Source of the DNA: Enterococcus casseliflavus NBRC 100478
Lineage (GTDB): Bacteria > Bacillota > Bacilli > Lactobacillales > Enterococcaceae
Reading direction: 5' to 3'
Length of the DNA stretch: 64,000 bases
NCBI RefSeq assembly: GCF_001544095.1
Contig: NZ_BCPT01000007.1
Span: forward strand, 62,001-126,000
A program made the position numbers and the translations under genes. This document shows, one piece after another, positions 1 to 10,073 of this stretch. The notes under the pieces are model-generated. The model made no database searches. It had not been told where the DNA came from and worked only from the letters and a program-made list of their open reading frames with translations. Each line of letters begins with the position of its first letter. The first letter of the stretch is position 1.

Positions 1-8
1 TCAAAAAA

Positions 9-248
9 ATGAAGACTCAAATCGCCAGAACGTGGTTAGCAAGCGATTTAGCGAAAGTCGAATTGTTAACAGAATCTGAAGAAACAGCCCAATACCTTGA
101 TTTGAGAGTCAGTATTACGTATGATGAGTGGGGTTATGATGATATACTAAACTTCCGATTGCCCGCTTTTGTTCAGCAGCAAATTCGCAATGAAAAAATC
201 GAACTGTTGGAGTGGGTCAAAGAAAATCTGGAAGAAACTTACAACTAA
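9..248 (+). CDS. Small acidic protein of unknown function
   Basis: A 79-residue acidic protein that I do not recognise. It has no signal peptide and no membrane segment and is rich in Glu, Asp, Leu and Trp, so it is probably a small soluble cytoplasmic protein. The ATG lies only eight bases from the window edge, so the ribosome binding site cannot be judged and the gene may begin further upstream. The carboxypeptidase gene starts 15 bases after its stop, which suggests co-transcription. Reality of the gene is supported by its tight spacing to the next gene. Confidence 0.6.
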   Translation: MKTQIARTWLASDLAKVELLTESEETAQYLDLRVSITYDEWGYDDILNFRLPAFVQQQIRNEKIELLEWVKENLEETYN

Positions 249-262
249 AGGTAGGATATTTT

Positions 263-1291
263 TTGAAAAAGTATTATGGAATGGCTGCGGCGGCGGGCTT
301 CTTGTTTCTGGTTCTTTTAACCATTCAAGTGAACCGAGTGACCGCAGTCACCCCAACAAAGAGTGCAAGTATCGCTCGTTCAACAGATCAAGCAACAACG
401 AGTGAAACAACAGAAACAAATGAAAAAGAGCCAAATGGGAACACGCAAGAGTCACAAGAACAAGCAAGTGCTAGTGATGAAGTGAACGAAGAGGATTTTC
501 CAACTGTCTCATTGGATGATTGGTCATTGGTTTTGGTAGGCCCAAACAATAAAATAAAAAGCGAAATTGCCCAAAAAGATTTAGGGAAATTGTCGAATGG
601 CTATCTCGTCGATCAACGCATCGTTTCAGCTTATGAAAAGCTGGCAGATGCCGCAAAAGCTGCAGGACATCCTTTGGTGATGGTCTCTGCCTACCGTTCA
701 GTCGCGTATCAAGAGGAGATATTCAATGCCAATGTCAACACCCTGATGAGTCAAGGTCATACAAAAGAAGAAGCAATTCGGATCACGAAACTGACCTTTA
801 CTGAGCCTGGCTATAGCGAACACCATACTGGGCTTGCTGTTGATGTTGTGGATCAGGATTGGTATCAAAATCATACAGGAGAACTGCTCAATGAGGGGTT
901 CGGTGATACTGAGGGTGGAAAATGGCTACAAGCTCATGCAAGGGAGTATGGGTTTATCATCCGTTACCCGAAAGGAAAACATGCTATTACGCAAATCGAT
1001 TATGAGCCTTGGCATCTACGATATGTAGGGGTCGAAGTGGCAACCTACATTGAGGAGCAGGAGTTGACCTTTGAAGAGTTTCTGGAAGAAGCAAAAGAAC
1101 ACATCGCTCGAAAAGAAGCAGAACTGTCCTCTCACGAATGGGAAGATCCTTTGGCAGAGGACTGGATCTATGAGGGGTCTCTTGCTAAAAGTCAGGAAAG
1201 CAGTGAGCTTACACAAGATGAGTTGTTGCTGAATGGAGGCAATTTGTTTTCTGAAAATGTGTTTAGTCAGACAAAGGAAGTGAAAAAATGA
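263..1291 (+). CDS. VanY-like D-alanyl-D-alanine carboxypeptidase, M15B family, membrane anchored
   Basis: Zinc D,D-carboxypeptidase expected to remove the terminal D-Ala from peptidoglycan stem peptides outside the membrane. I chose a TTG start because AAAGGTAGG lies eight bases upstream; this gives 342 residues. A single N-terminal membrane segment (about residues 8-26) is followed by a Thr/Glu/Gln-rich linker to about residue 75. The M15 motifs are present: S185-x-H187-x-x-G-x-A-x-D194, and E248-x-W-H251 followed by RYVG. A charged C-terminal tail of about 80 residues follows the catalytic domain. The stop overlaps the GH73 gene by four bases (ATGA), so the two wall enzymes are translationally coupled. 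No van regulatory or ligase genes are nearby, so a housekeeping role is more likely than glycopeptide resistance. Confidence 0.9.
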   Translation: MKKYYGMAAAAGFLFLVLLTIQVNRVTAVTPTKSASIARSTDQATTSETTETNEKEPNGNTQESQEQASASDEVNEEDFPTVSLDDWSLVLVGPNNKIKSEIAQKDLGKLSNGYLVDQRIVSAYEKLADAAKAAGHPLVMVSAYRSVAYQEEIFNANVNTLMSQGHTKEEAIRITKLTFTEPGYSEHHTGLAVDVVDQDWYQNHTGELLNEGFGDTEGGKWLQAHAREYGFIIRYPKGKHAITQIDYEPWHLRYVGVEVATYIEEQELTFEEFLEEAKEHIARKEAELSSHEWEDPLAEDWIYEGSLAKSQESSELTQDELLLNGGNLFSENVFSQTKEVKK

Positions 1292-1893
1292 GCGCAAGAC
1301 GAAAAAAACAGAAGACTCGTTTCCCATTAGTCTTTCTAGGGTTATTCTTGATTGGGATTGCTTTTATTTTTTCCTTGAATAGTTTGGCAGACCCCCTTCC
1401 AAAAGAGGAAGAAACAAACACGGAAGCCATCTCCCATGAAGAATTTATTGATCGCATCGCTCCTTACGCACAAGAACTGCAAAAGGGCTACGGGATTTTA
1501 CCAAGTATCATTATTGGACAGGCAATCCTTGAATCAGATTGGGGTCAAAGTTCTCTAGCCAGTGAATACAATAATTTATTTGGAATTAAGTCGTTTGGCC
1601 ATTCAAAAAAGGTGACATTAGATACCCAAGAGTTTTATAATGGAGAATGGGTCACGATTCAAGGAGATTTTCGTGTCTATGATACTTGGGAAGAATCAAT
1701 GGATGATCATACGATGTTGTTTGTAAATGGTGTGGATTGGAATCCTGCACTTTATGTAAATGTCTTGACAGCAAACGACTACCGCAGTGCCGCACAAGCA
1801 TTACAAGATGCAGGGTATGCAACGGATCCGGATTATGCCAGCAAAATCATTCAAGTAATTGAAACCTACCAATTGAATCGATTTGATCAATAA
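1288..1893 (+). CDS. GH73 beta-N-acetylglucosaminidase, membrane anchored
   Basis: Peptidoglycan hydrolase of glycoside hydrolase family 73 (LytG/FlgJ-type glucosaminidase), 201 residues. A basic N-terminus and a membrane segment (about residues 13-32) anchor it outside the cell. The catalytic domain fills residues 48-201. The expected catalytic Glu is E82 in the ILESDWGQS motif, followed by the family signature NNLFGIK. It has no LysM or SH3 wall-binding domain, so it is a minimal membrane-tethered form. It overlaps the D,D-carboxypeptidase gene by four bases, so the pair probably trims and cuts the wall together. No terminator is obvious after it, so the next gene may be read through. Confidence 0.9.
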   Translation: MSARRKKQKTRFPLVFLGLFLIGIAFIFSLNSLADPLPKEEETNTEAISHEEFIDRIAPYAQELQKGYGILPSIIIGQAILESDWGQSSLASEYNNLFGIKSFGHSKKVTLDTQEFYNGEWVTIQGDFRVYDTWEESMDDHTMLFVNGVDWNPALYVNVLTANDYRSAAQALQDAGYATDPDYASKIIQVIETYQLNRFDQ

Positions 1894-1913
1894 GAAAAGA
1901 GAGTTGGCTGCTT

Positions 1914-2591
1914 ATGGAAGAAAAATATATGCCAAAAATCACCACCGATTTGCGTAAAGATATCGTGAAAGTGCCTAAAGTTATTCGAGAGGCTAGCGGT
2001 ATTCAAATATTTGGAAAACAAATCCGCTCCATTATTTTCACAACGGATATTGCGATCATCCGTAATACAAATGCGGATGCTGTGATTGCGGTCTATCCCT
2101 TTACACCACACCCAGCAATTACGAAAGCAATCATCGAAGCAGCGGACATTCCAGTGTTTTCTGGTGTCGGCGGGGGCTTGACCCAAGGATTTCGCTCGTC
2201 TTATATGAGCATGTTTGCTGAAGCCCAAGGGTCGATCGGGGTCGTCTTAAACGGACCAACGCCACTGAAAACTGTGGAGCAGGTCTGTAAAGTTGTAGAT
2301 ATTCCCGTTATCAGTACCGTAACGAGTAAGTATACCGAAATTGATGCCAAGCTTGAAGCTGGTGTGAAAGTCATCAATATCAGTGCTGGCAAGGACACAG
2401 CAGATACCGTGGCTTTCTTCCGTAAAAAATATCCGAAGCTGCCGATCATCGCAACCGGTGGACCAACCGATGAAAGCATCTTAGAAACGATTGAAGCAGG
2501 CGCTAATGCCATCACCTACACGCCGCCGTCGAATGGGGAGCTTTTCAGTAAAAAGATGGAGCACTATCGCGATATGGAGAAGCCAGAGTAG
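1914..2591 (+). CDS. Conserved beta/alpha-barrel protein of unknown function
   Basis: A 225-residue soluble protein with the alternating strand/helix pattern of a TIM barrel. It contains a Gly-rich loop (SGVGGGLTQG, about residues 81-90) and a late GGPTDES motif (about residues 182-188) of the kind that binds phosphate. Related proteins in enterococci and lactobacilli are, as I recall, usually labelled only as hydrolase or barrel-domain protein, so no reaction is assigned. Two starts are possible: the ATG at 1914, used here, with a purine-rich AAGAAAAGAGAG upstream, or the ATG five codons later. The gene starts 20 bases after the GH73 gene. Confidence 0.7.
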   Translation: MEEKYMPKITTDLRKDIVKVPKVIREASGIQIFGKQIRSIIFTTDIAIIRNTNADAVIAVYPFTPHPAITKAIIEAADIPVFSGVGGGLTQGFRSSYMSMFAEAQGSIGVVLNGPTPLKTVEQVCKVVDIPVISTVTSKYTEIDAKLEAGVKVINISAGKDTADTVAFFRKKYPKLPIIATGGPTDESILETIEAGANAITYTPPSNGELFSKKMEHYRDMEKPE

Positions 2592-2641
2592 GAAATGATC
2601 CACAAATGAGAATATTTTTATTTATAAAGGGCATTCCATGC

Positions 2642-2670
2642 TTGTGTTTTTAATCAAAGACAGGCATAAT
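2642..2670 (+). promoter_or_regulatory. Promoter of the xpt-pbuX transcript
   Basis: A -35 TTGTGT (2642-2647) and a -10 CATAAT (2665-2670) are separated by exactly 17 bases. They lie about 20 bases before the guanine aptamer, the position expected for a riboswitch transcript. Confidence 0.6.
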
Positions 2671-2689
2671 CGAATCTATCATTTAAAAA

Positions 2690-2758
2690 TTACTTGTATA
2701 TCGTCGAAATATGGTCGACAGTCTCTACCCGATACCGTAAATATCGGACTATAAGTAA
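2690..2758 (+). ncRNA. Purine (guanine-type) riboswitch aptamer
   Basis: The three-way-junction purine aptamer is recognisable by eye. P1 is ACTTGTA (2692-2698) pairing with TATAAGT (2750-2756). P2 is formed by GTCGA/TCGAC around the loop AATATGG. The conserved junction TCTCTACCC and the P3 loop CCGTAAA are present. The specificity base in the GGACTAT segment before the 3' strand of P1 is C rather than U, which by family knowledge means guanine or hypoxanthine rather than adenine. It precedes a terminator and the xanthine salvage genes, as in Bacillus xpt-pbuX. Confidence 0.92.
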
Positions 2759-2772
2759 AAATCGTGCCTGTT

Positions 2773-2813
2773 AGACACTTTTTTTGCTTTGGCAAAAAGA
2801 GTGTCTTTTTTTC
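2773..2813 (+). terminator. Riboswitch-controlled intrinsic terminator
   Basis: An inverted repeat GACACTTTTTTTGC / GCAAAAAGAGTGTC is followed by a run of T. It sits about 15 bases after the aptamer and about 35 bases before xpt. Guanine binding is expected to favour this hairpin and stop transcription. Confidence 0.85.
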
Positions 2814-2825
2814 AGGATGGAATAG

Positions 2826-3427
<602 letters not shown>

Positions 3428-3428
<1 letters not shown>

Positions 3429-4732
3429 TGAAAGAAACGAATAGCCGTTCAGCAGTTTTAGGCTTGCAACATTTGCTAGCGATGTATGCAGGAGCTGTTG
3501 CCGTTCCTTTGCTGATTGGAACAGGCCTGGGCTTCAATGAAGCTCAGATGACGTATTTGATCTCGATCGATATTTTCATGTGCGGAATCGCTACGCTTTT
3601 GCAATTAGTTGTTACCCGCTTTTTCGGGATCGGCCTACCAGTCGTTTTAGGCTGTGCCATCCAAGCTGTCTCCCCATTGATTTTGATTGGCACCAAATCA
3701 GGGATCAGTGCGATTTACGGAGCGATCATTGCCGCTGGGATTTTCATTGTTCTGATCGCTGGCATTTTTTCGAAAATCAAAGTCTTGTTTCCCCCATTGG
3801 TGACAGGAACCGTGATTACCGTCATCGGCTTGACCTTGATTCCAGTCGCCATCACTAAAATCGGTGGGGGCGATGCTGCAGCTGCTAACTTTGGTGATCC
3901 AACGAATTTATTGTTAGGCTTTGTGACGATTGCTCTGATCATTGGGGTGCAGGTCTTTGGGAAAGGCTTTATTCGCTCGATTGCCGTTTTGATCGGTTTG
4001 ATCGGTGGGACCATTTTAGCAGCGCTCTTAGGATTAGTGGATCTTTCTGCCATCGCCCATGCACCTGTGTTTCATTTGCCTCAGCCTTTTTATTTTGGCT
4101 TACCAACCTTTGATCTGTGGTCGATCGTTTTGATGATCATTATTTCCATCGTGAGTCTGGTAGAGTCCACTGGTGTTTATTTTGCGCTGGGAGATATTAC
4201 TGAAAAACCGATTACAGGCAATGACTTAAAGCGCGGCTATCGTGCGGAAGGCTTGGCGGTGATCCTTGGGGGGATCTTCAATACATTCCCTTATACTGGA
4301 TTTTCACAAAATGTAGGTTTGGTTCAACTTTCAGGTATTAAGACGCGACGCCCGATTTTCTTTTCAGCTATCTTTTTGATCGTATTAGGGCTGTTTCCAA
4401 AAGTCGGTGCCATTGCGCAAATCATTCCAGAAGCAGTACTGGGAGGCGGCATGTTAGTGATGTTTGGCATGGTCGCTGTTCAAGGGATGCGAATGCTGAG
4501 CAAAGTTGATTTTATGAATGACAAGAACTTGTTAGTGATTGCGGTATCGATCGGTTTTGGTTTAGGGTTCAATATGATGCCAACCTTATTCAGTCAGATG
4601 CCTGAAACCGTCCAAATGTTTACAGGCAATGGGATCGTCATGAGTAGTTTGACAGCCATTGTTTTGAATCTGTTCTTCAATGGATTGCCGAAAGAAACAG
4701 ACGAAGTGACGGAATTGAGCTTGCAACAGTAA
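3428..4732 (+). CDS. pbuX: Xanthine permease, NCS2 family
   Basis: Membrane transporter for xanthine uptake of the nucleobase:cation symporter-2 (NAT) family, 434 residues with about 12 or more hydrophobic segments. The family signature region around QNVGLVQLSGI is present at about residues 295-305, and a VESTGVYFALGD motif at about residues 245-256 is also typical. It is translationally coupled to xpt and shares its guanine riboswitch. A strong terminator follows within ten bases. Confidence 0.95.
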
Positions 4733-4740
4733 GTTGATTT

Positions 4741-4771
4741 GATCCAGACGAGGATTCGTCTGGATTTTTTG
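4741..4771 (+). terminator. Intrinsic terminator of xpt-pbuX
   Basis: The hairpin ATCCAGACG / CGTCTGGAT with loop AGGATT is followed by six T. It lies just after the pbuX stop. Confidence 0.9.
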
Positions 4772-4838
4772 TATTGTTCCTTTATTTGTCTTTTTCCTAC
4801 CAAACAGAAAGACTGAATAGTTTTCTTAGCCATAAAAA

Positions 4839-4872
4839 CGAACGATACAAAGTTAAACTAGCAAATAGTTCG
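4839..4872 (+). promoter_or_regulatory. PurR-type operator upstream of purE
   Basis: CGAAC (4839-4843) and GTTCG (4868-4872) form a perfect inverted pair separated by 24 bases inside A/T-rich arms, matching the CGAA core of Gram-positive PurBoxes. The second box begins 13 bases before the start of the -35 element. The same arrangement recurs upstream of purC, which makes a PurR site much more likely than chance. Confidence 0.8.
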
Positions 4873-4880
4873 AAAATATT

Positions 4881-4909
4881 TTGACATTGCTCCGGCAACT
4901 CGTTACTAT
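4881..4909 (+). promoter_or_regulatory. purE operon promoter
   Basis: A perfect -35 TTGACA (4881-4886) and a -10 TACTAT (4904-4909) are spaced by 17 bases. It lies directly downstream of the PurR box pair and would start a leader of about 145 bases. Confidence 0.85.
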
Positions 4910-4914
4910 TTAAA

Positions 4915-5050
4915 GGTGAAAGTGATTGTTAGTCATAACGTGTTATGTAAGGGGCGTTGGGTCGCAGCGACAAACTGCTGCTAACAAACTAATTTCGTGA
5001 GAAAATACTTCTGAGCTTGTTTCAGAAGAAACTAGTAAAAAATCGTTGGA
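4915..5050 (+). other. Structured 5' leader of the purE operon
   Basis: The roughly 145-base untranslated leader contains several short hairpins: CATAAC/GTTATG near 4937, GCAGC/GCTGC near 4966-4984, and CTTCTGA/TCAGAAG near 5009-5030. It does not show the conserved bases of the purine, PRPP or ZTP riboswitches and has no clear T-run terminator. The purC leader is much shorter, about 55 bases. Confidence 0.4.
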
Positions 5051-5061
5051 GGGAAAATCAA

Positions 5062-5550
5062 ATGAAACCAGCAGTTGCAGTGATTATGGGGAGCAAGTCA
5101 GATTGGGAAACAATGAAGGAGTGCTGCTTGATTTTAGATGAATTAGCGATACCTTATCAGAAAAAAGTCGTTTCGGCACATCGTACACCAGATTTGATGT
5201 TCGAATTTGCCGAAACTGCTCGTGCAGAAGGAATCAAAGTCATTGTCGCAGGAGCAGGAGGAGCAGCTCATTTGCCAGGAATGGTCGCAGCGAAAACAAC
5301 GTTGCCCGTCATTGGTGTGCCTGTACAATCTCGCGCATTAAACGGGTTGGATTCCCTACTATCGATCGTGCAGATGCCAGCTGGGGTACCAGTGGCAACA
5401 ACAGCGATCGGAAAAGCTGGCGCAACTAACGCAGGACTACTTGCAGCGCAGATGCTTTCCATGTATGATTTAGAGATAGCGGAGAAATTAAACGCGCGAA
5501 GAAATACATTAAAAGAAATTGTATTGGAAAGTAGTGATCAACTTGATTAA
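5062..5550 (+). CDS. purE: 5-(carboxyamino)imidazole ribonucleotide mutase
   Basis: Class I PurE, which rearranges N5-CAIR to CAIR in de novo purine synthesis; 162 residues from the ATG at 5062, the usual length. This start has the ribosome binding site GGAGGG nine bases upstream; an in-frame ATG at 5017 has none and lies in the leader. Substrate-binding motifs are visible: GSKSDWETM near the N-terminus, SAHRTPD (about residues 41-47), and the loop [12 protein letters not shown] (about residues 69-80). It overlaps the 5' end of purK by a few bases. First gene of the PurR-box-controlled purEKB operon. Confidence 0.97.
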   Translation: MKPAVAVIMGSKSDWETMKECCLILDELAIPYQKKVVSAHRTPDLMFEFAETARAEGIKVIVAGAGGAAHLPGMVAAKTTLPVIGVPVQSRALNGLDSLLSIVQMPAGVPVATTAIGKAGATNAGLLAAQMLSMYDLEIAEKLNARRNTLKEIVLESSDQLD

Positions 5551-6661
5551 ACCTTTAATGCCCAACGCAACGATCGGAATCGTTGGCGGAGGACAGCTAG
5601 GTCGTATGATGGCAATGAGTGCCAAAGAAATGGGCTTTCGGGTTGGCGTCTTAGACCCTACTGCCAATTGTCCAACAGCCCAAGTCGCTGATTGGCATAT
5701 TGTTGCTGCCTACGATGATGTGTTTGCTTTAGAAGAAATGGCTCGACGTGCCGACGTGATTACCTATGAATTCGAAAATGTCAGTGTCGAGGCATTGAAT
5801 TCCATTTTGCCTTATTCCCATATCCCTCAAGGGACTGACCTGTTAGCAATCACTCAAGATCGTTTATTAGAAAAGTCATTTCTAGAGGCTAACAATATCG
5901 TGATTGCACCTTATGCCACGATCATCAGTCCAACAGATATCCAAGATGCCATCGACAGTATCGGTTATCCCTGTGTGTTAAAAACGACTAGAGGCGGTTA
6001 TGACGGAAAAGGGCAGCACGTGTTATACAGTACCGCGGATTTAGCGCCTTCGATGAACTTACTGCGTGAAGGGACGTGCGAATTAGAAGCGTGGATTCCT
6101 TTTGAAAAAGAATTGTCGATTTTAGTTGCTGGTAATGGAGAAACCTTTACCACTTTCCCAGTGGTAGAAAACATCCACCGCAACAATATTTTGCATCAAA
6201 CGATCGCTCCTGCGCGCATTGATCCAGAAGTTGCCGAAGAAGCCAAACGGATCGCTCATATTATTGCGAAGGCCTTGGATCTGCAAGGCGTTTTAGCCAT
6301 CGAAATGTTCTTGACTAAAAGTGGCGGCTTGTATGTCAATGAGTTGGCACCGCGACCGCATAATTCTGGTCACTATTCGATCGAAGCTTGTTCCATGAGT
6401 CAGTTTGATGCCCATATCCGGGGGATCTGTGGCTGGCCATTACCAGAAGTGTCATTGCTTTCACCAGCAGTCATGGTCAATGTCTTAGGCGATGAATTGA
6501 CAGAAACGTATGAGTTGATTGCCACAAAACCTGCTTGGCAATTCCATTACTATGGCAAAGAAGAAGCGAAAACCGGGCGTAAAATGGGTCATATCACTGT
6601 TTTGACAGAAGATATCGCAGAGACCACTGAAGAAATCTATCAAACCAATATTTGGGATTAA
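5543..6661 (+). CDS. purK: 5-(carboxyamino)imidazole ribonucleotide synthase
   Basis: ATP-grasp enzyme that carboxylates AIR with bicarbonate and ATP to give N5-CAIR, feeding PurE. The N-terminal nucleotide-type fold starts with [13 protein letters not shown], the family signature. A Gly-rich ATP-grasp loop ([10 protein letters not shown]) and the metal-binding [12 protein letters not shown] follow. The start is uncertain: TTG at 5543 (IKPLMPN, 372 residues) best matches usual PurK N-termini; GTG at 5534 and ATG at 5519 are in frame. All overlap the end of purE. The ribosome binding site is weak, consistent with coupling to purE. Confidence 0.93.
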   Translation: MIKPLMPNATIGIVGGGQLGRMMAMSAKEMGFRVGVLDPTANCPTAQVADWHIVAAYDDVFALEEMARRADVITYEFENVSVEALNSILPYSHIPQGTDLLAITQDRLLEKSFLEANNIVIAPYATIISPTDIQDAIDSIGYPCVLKTTRGGYDGKGQHVLYSTADLAPSMNLLREGTCELEAWIPFEKELSILVAGNGETFTTFPVVENIHRNNILHQTIAPARIDPEVAEEAKRIAHIIAKALDLQGVLAIEMFLTKSGGLYVNELAPRPHNSGHYSIEACSMSQFDAHIRGICGWPLPEVSLLSPAVMVNVLGDELTETYELIATKPAWQFHYYGKEEAKTGRKMGHITVLTEDIAETTEEIYQTNIWD

Positions 6662-6674
6662 AGGAGATAATAAC

Positions 6675-7973
6675 ATGTTAGAGCGTTACACAAGACCAGA
6701 AATGGGTGCTATTTGGACCGATCAAAACCGTTACCAAGCGTGGTTAGAAGTAGAAATATTGGCGGATGAAGCTTGGGCGGAACTAGGGGAGATACCGAAA
6801 GAGGATGTTGCTTTGATTCGTGAAAAAGCAACCTTCGATATCGACCGTATCTTAGAGATCGAAGCGCAAACGCGACATGATGTGGTTGCTTTTACCCGAG
6901 CAGTCTCTGAATCTTTAGGTGATGAAAGTAAATGGGTCCACTACGGCTTGACGTCGACGGATGTTGTTGATACTGCGTATGGCTACTTGATGAAGCAAGC
7001 CAACGACTTGATTCGGGAAGATTTAAATCGTTTTGTGACGATCATTGGTGAAAAAGCCAAAGAATACAAACATACCGTAATGATGGGACGTACCCATGGT
7101 GTACATGCGGAACCAACGACCTTTGGCTTGAAATTAGCCTTATGGTATGCGGAAATGAAACGCAATGTCGAGCGTTTTGAGCGGGCAGCAAAAGGGGTCG
7201 AAGCAGGAAAGATCAGCGGAGCAGTTGGAACCTTTGCAAATATTCCACCGTTTGTCGAAGAGTATGTCTGTGAAAAATTAGGGATTCGTGCGCAAGATAT
7301 TTCCACACAAGTACTACCTCGTGACTTGCATGCAGAGTATTTCTCTGCAATGGCGTTGATCGCAACCAGCATTGAGAAATTTGCCACCGAAATCCGGGGC
7401 TTACAAAAATCAGAAACCCGAGAAGTTGAAGAATTCTTCGCCAAAGGACAAAAAGGTTCTTCTGCCATGCCCCATAAGCGTAACCCAATCGGTTCTGAAA
7501 ATATGGCGGGACTTGCACGAGTCGTTCGCGGCCATATGGTGACAGCTTATGAAAATGTCTCACTGTGGCATGAACGGGATATCTCACATTCATCGGCAGA
7601 ACGGATCATTATTCCGGATACGACGATTTTGATCGATTATATGCTGAATCGCTTTGGCAATATCGTCAAAAATCTGACAGTTTTCCCAGAGAATATGAAG
7701 CGCAATATGAATGCGACCTTTGGATTGATCTACAGCCAACGAGTAATGTTGAAATTGATCGATCACGGAATGACAAGAGAGCAAGCCTATGACTTGGTTC
7801 AGCCAAAAACAGCGCAAGCTTGGGATGAGCAAACGGATTTCCGTCCACTATTAGAAGCTGATCCAGCCATTACGGATGTGTTGTCCAAAGCAGACTTAGA
7901 CGATGCGTTTGATTACAACCATCACTTAAAACAAGTCGACACGATCTTTGAACGTGTCGGTTTAGCCGAATAA
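6675..7973 (+). CDS. purB: Adenylosuccinate lyase
   Basis: Fumarase/aspartase-superfamily enzyme acting twice in purine synthesis: SAICAR to AICAR, and adenylosuccinate to AMP. It has 432 residues. The family signature [10 protein letters not shown] begins at residue 262, with the mobile-loop catalytic serine being S262 or S263. The catalytic His motif [10 protein letters not shown] is at residues 139-148. The start has AAAGGAG seven bases upstream and follows purK by 13 bases. The operon ends at a strong bidirectional terminator. Confidence 0.97.
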   Translation: MLERYTRPEMGAIWTDQNRYQAWLEVEILADEAWAELGEIPKEDVALIREKATFDIDRILEIEAQTRHDVVAFTRAVSESLGDESKWVHYGLTSTDVVDTAYGYLMKQANDLIREDLNRFVTIIGEKAKEYKHTVMMGRTHGVHAEPTTFGLKLALWYAEMKRNVERFERAAKGVEAGKISGAVGTFANIPPFVEEYVCEKLGIRAQDISTQVLPRDLHAEYFSAMALIATSIEKFATEIRGLQKSETREVEEFFAKGQKGSSAMPHKRNPIGSENMAGLARVVRGHMVTAYENVSLWHERDISHSSAERIIIPDTTILIDYMLNRFGNIVKNLTVFPENMKRNMNATFGLIYSQRVMLKLIDHGMTREQAYDLVQPKTAQAWDEQTDFRPLLEADPAITDVLSKADLDDAFDYNHHLKQVDTIFERVGLAE

Positions 7974-7979
7974 GAAAAA

Positions 7980-8025
7980 AGCCGTAACCTTCAGATCCTT
8001 GTCTGAAGGTTGCGGCTTTTTTTTT
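7980..8025. terminator. Bidirectional terminator between purB and pbp5
   Basis: A 16-bp stem AGCCGTAACCTTCAGA / TCTGAAGGTTGCGGCT carries T9 on the plus side and A6 before it, so it can stop purEKB (plus) and the convergent pbp5 transcript (minus). Confidence 0.93.
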
Positions 8026-10072
8026 AATAATGTTCAGCTAAGTAGGTCAATAGCTCAGGTGCTAAACCAGTTGCTGATTGGTTTTCTTGACGATCTTCTA
8101 GCATGGAGACCATTAGAAATCCTTGGTCTTGCGAATCAAAGGCAAATAAGAAACTGTTTTCTTGGCCTTTTTCATCTTGCTTTTCTTTGATTTCAGCTGT
8201 TCCTGTCTTAGCAGCCAATGGAATGTTTAATGCTGCCAAGGAATGTGCAGTTCCGTTTGGATCGGAAACAACGGCGGTCAAATCTTGATTGATTTGATCG
8301 ATCGTTTCTGCTTTAAAGACTTCTTTGTCTTTTTGCTCTGCTTCTTTCACTAAACGGGGATAGACCAGCTTCCCTTGATTGGCAAAGACGGAGTAAATAG
8401 CCGCTTGCTGGATTGGATTCAATAGCAATTCTCCTTGGCCATAGCCGGTATCTGCCAGTAAAATGTCCGAATTGAAGGAGTCTTCATTTGAAATTTGAGC
8501 AGGATTCATCGCGATCGGTAAATCCAATGTTTCACCAAAAATCAACTTCGACAAGCCGTCACGAAAGGCATCTTCGCCCATAGATAGGGTTTGTTGCGCC
8601 ATATAAATGTTATCAGAGTATACCAGTGCATCCTTGAGATTCACAGAAGCTACATCAGTAACTCTCGTCACAAAGTAGTCGCCCCACGAGCTATCTTTTT
8701 GCCATTTCAATCCATCGATCGCGATACTCTGCGTAGGATCGATCGTGCCATTTTCCAAGCCGATCGCACCAGTGATGGCCTTAAAGGTCGAACCAGGTGC
8801 ATAGGCCGTAGCAAAGCGGCTGATGAAAGGCAGGTCTTCATTTTGTTCATACGCATCATAATCTTCTTGTGAGATCCCTTGGGTCATTTTATTGGGATCA
8901 TAACTTGGCGAGCTGGCAAGTACCAGCAGATCGCCAGTTTTGGGTTCGGTAACGACCGTTGCTCCTGCTTGGTTTTGTAAGGAGTCAAACGCCGTCTTTT
9001 GGGCTTGGGCATCAATGGTCAGTTGGATATCCTTGCCATCTGCGCGTTCTTTTTCTAACAGGACAGCTTTCTCAGCACCATCTTCATCTGTGATGGCGAT
9101 TTTTCCGCCATTTTCTCCTCGCAACTCCTTATCGAAGGCAGCTTCCAGACCACTACGACCAATTTGTCCGTTGCTTGCTAGTGTTTCATCTTTTTCGATA
9201 TCTTCCGCTGTTACATTTCCTAAGTAACCAATCAGTTGGGCGGCAGCTTCCCCAAGTGGGTAAGTGCGTCCAGTCGTTTCTTTTAAACTTGTTCCAGTTG
9301 GCATCTCATCCGTTGGTTCGATGATCTTCAAGGGGACGAACAACTCATCTTGAACCCAAGATTGCTCCAACGCTTGATTGATGGCTTCTTCTGTCAGGTC
9401 GAAACGTTCCGCGATCGCTTTGATATTGGCGTTTTTTTCGTCTCCCGTGCCCAGTTGCCCCGGAACGACGCCTAACTGATAAAGCGTGCCATTTTCTGCT
9501 AGTGGTTCGTTGTTTCGGTCGAGAATCTCACCGCGAGTGGCATTATCTACGGAAATACTGACTTTGTCTTGTCCCTCCATTCCTGGAAAGATCAACTGAG
9601 GGGACCAATCGATCTTGGCTTCGTTATCAGCTACAGTGATCGTGCCACTATAAGAAAGCTCGGTTAATTCACCTAACGAGGTGGTCAAGGAACCGTTGTA
9701 TTGGAAATTGAATTGATCGGAATCCTTGTCATTAGGAGTTACCTCAATCCCAGAGGCTTTAAATGATTCGGCACCGATACCAGTGAAGATCGCTTCGTAT
9801 TTTGCAGAGACTTCGTCTGCGGTAAAGCCGGTTGATGCTAAACTGTCTTCAGACACGAAGGCAGGCAAGTCACTGTACTTCTGATCGGCCAAAGCGTCGA
9901 TAAAGGAAGTGAGGGCTTTTTTAGCAGCGGCTTCTTCTTGCCGATCCTGATAGACGGTATAACCATAATAGCCGCCACCTAGTACCAATAAGGCGGCAGG
10001 AAGTGCCAACCAGACGAAGCGCTTAGGGCTTTTCGCTGGCTTTTCGTTGCGAGAGCGCCGATTTTCTGACAT
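8024..10072 (-). CDS. pbp5: Low-affinity class B penicillin-binding protein, PBP5/PBP4 type
   Basis: D,D-transpeptidase that crosslinks peptidoglycan and in enterococci accounts for intrinsic low beta-lactam affinity. It has 682 residues, close to the 678-680 of enterococcal PBP5/PBP4. The order is a cytoplasmic basic tail, one membrane anchor (about 19-40), an NTF2-like MecA-N domain (about 43-160), a dimerisation domain, and the transpeptidase domain. Catalytic motifs are S428-T-F-K, S486-D-N and K622-T-G-T. The residue matching E. faecium position 485 is Met491, the form I recall from susceptible strains. Its start lies one base after the stop of the UPF0637 gene, so they are one operon. 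Neither psr nor ftsW is visible beside it. Confidence 0.93.
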   Translation of the reverse strand: MSENRRSRNEKPAKSPKRFVWLALPAALLVLGGGYYGYTVYQDRQEEAAAKKALTSFIDALADQKYSDLPAFVSEDSLASTGFTADEVSAKYEAIFTGIGAESFKASGIEVTPNDKDSDQFNFQYNGSLTTSLGELTELSYSGTITVADNEAKIDWSPQLIFPGMEGQDKVSISVDNATRGEILDRNNEPLAENGTLYQLGVVPGQLGTGDEKNANIKAIAERFDLTEEAINQALEQSWVQDELFVPLKIIEPTDEMPTGTSLKETTGRTYPLGEAAAQLIGYLGNVTAEDIEKDETLASNGQIGRSGLEAAFDKELRGENGGKIAITDEDGAEKAVLLEKERADGKDIQLTIDAQAQKTAFDSLQNQAGATVVTEPKTGDLLVLASSPSYDPNKMTQGISQEDYDAYEQNEDLPFISRFATAYAPGSTFKAITGAIGLENGTIDPTQSIAIDGLKWQKDSSWGDYFVTRVTDVASVNLKDALVYSDNIYMAQQTLSMGEDAFRDGLSKLIFGETLDLPIAMNPAQISNEDSFNSDILLADTGYGQGELLLNPIQQAAIYSVFANQGKLVYPRLVKEAEQKDKEVFKAETIDQINQDLTAVVSDPNGTAHSLAALNIPLAAKTGTAEIKEKQDEKGQENSFLFAFDSQDQGFLMVSMLEDRQENQSATGLAPELLTYLAEHY

Positions 10073-10073
10073 A

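Noticed and set aside
263-1291. VanY-like gene as a sign of a vancomycin-resistance cluster
   Set aside because: No vanH, ligase, vanX or vanRS genes accompany it; M15B carboxypeptidases are common housekeeping enzymes.
4915-5050. purE leader as a guanine, PRPP or ZTP riboswitch
   Set aside because: The conserved blocks of these aptamers (for example TTTCTACC with CCGTAAA, or CCGCCTGGGC) are absent.
6983-7468. 161-codon minus-strand frame inside purB
   Set aside because: It is a shadow of a highly conserved enzyme gene and has no ribosome binding site.
8024-10072. pbp5 as acquired beta-lactam resistance
   Set aside because: It looks like a native low-affinity PBP, has a susceptible-type Met at the position matching 485, and no mobile element is near.
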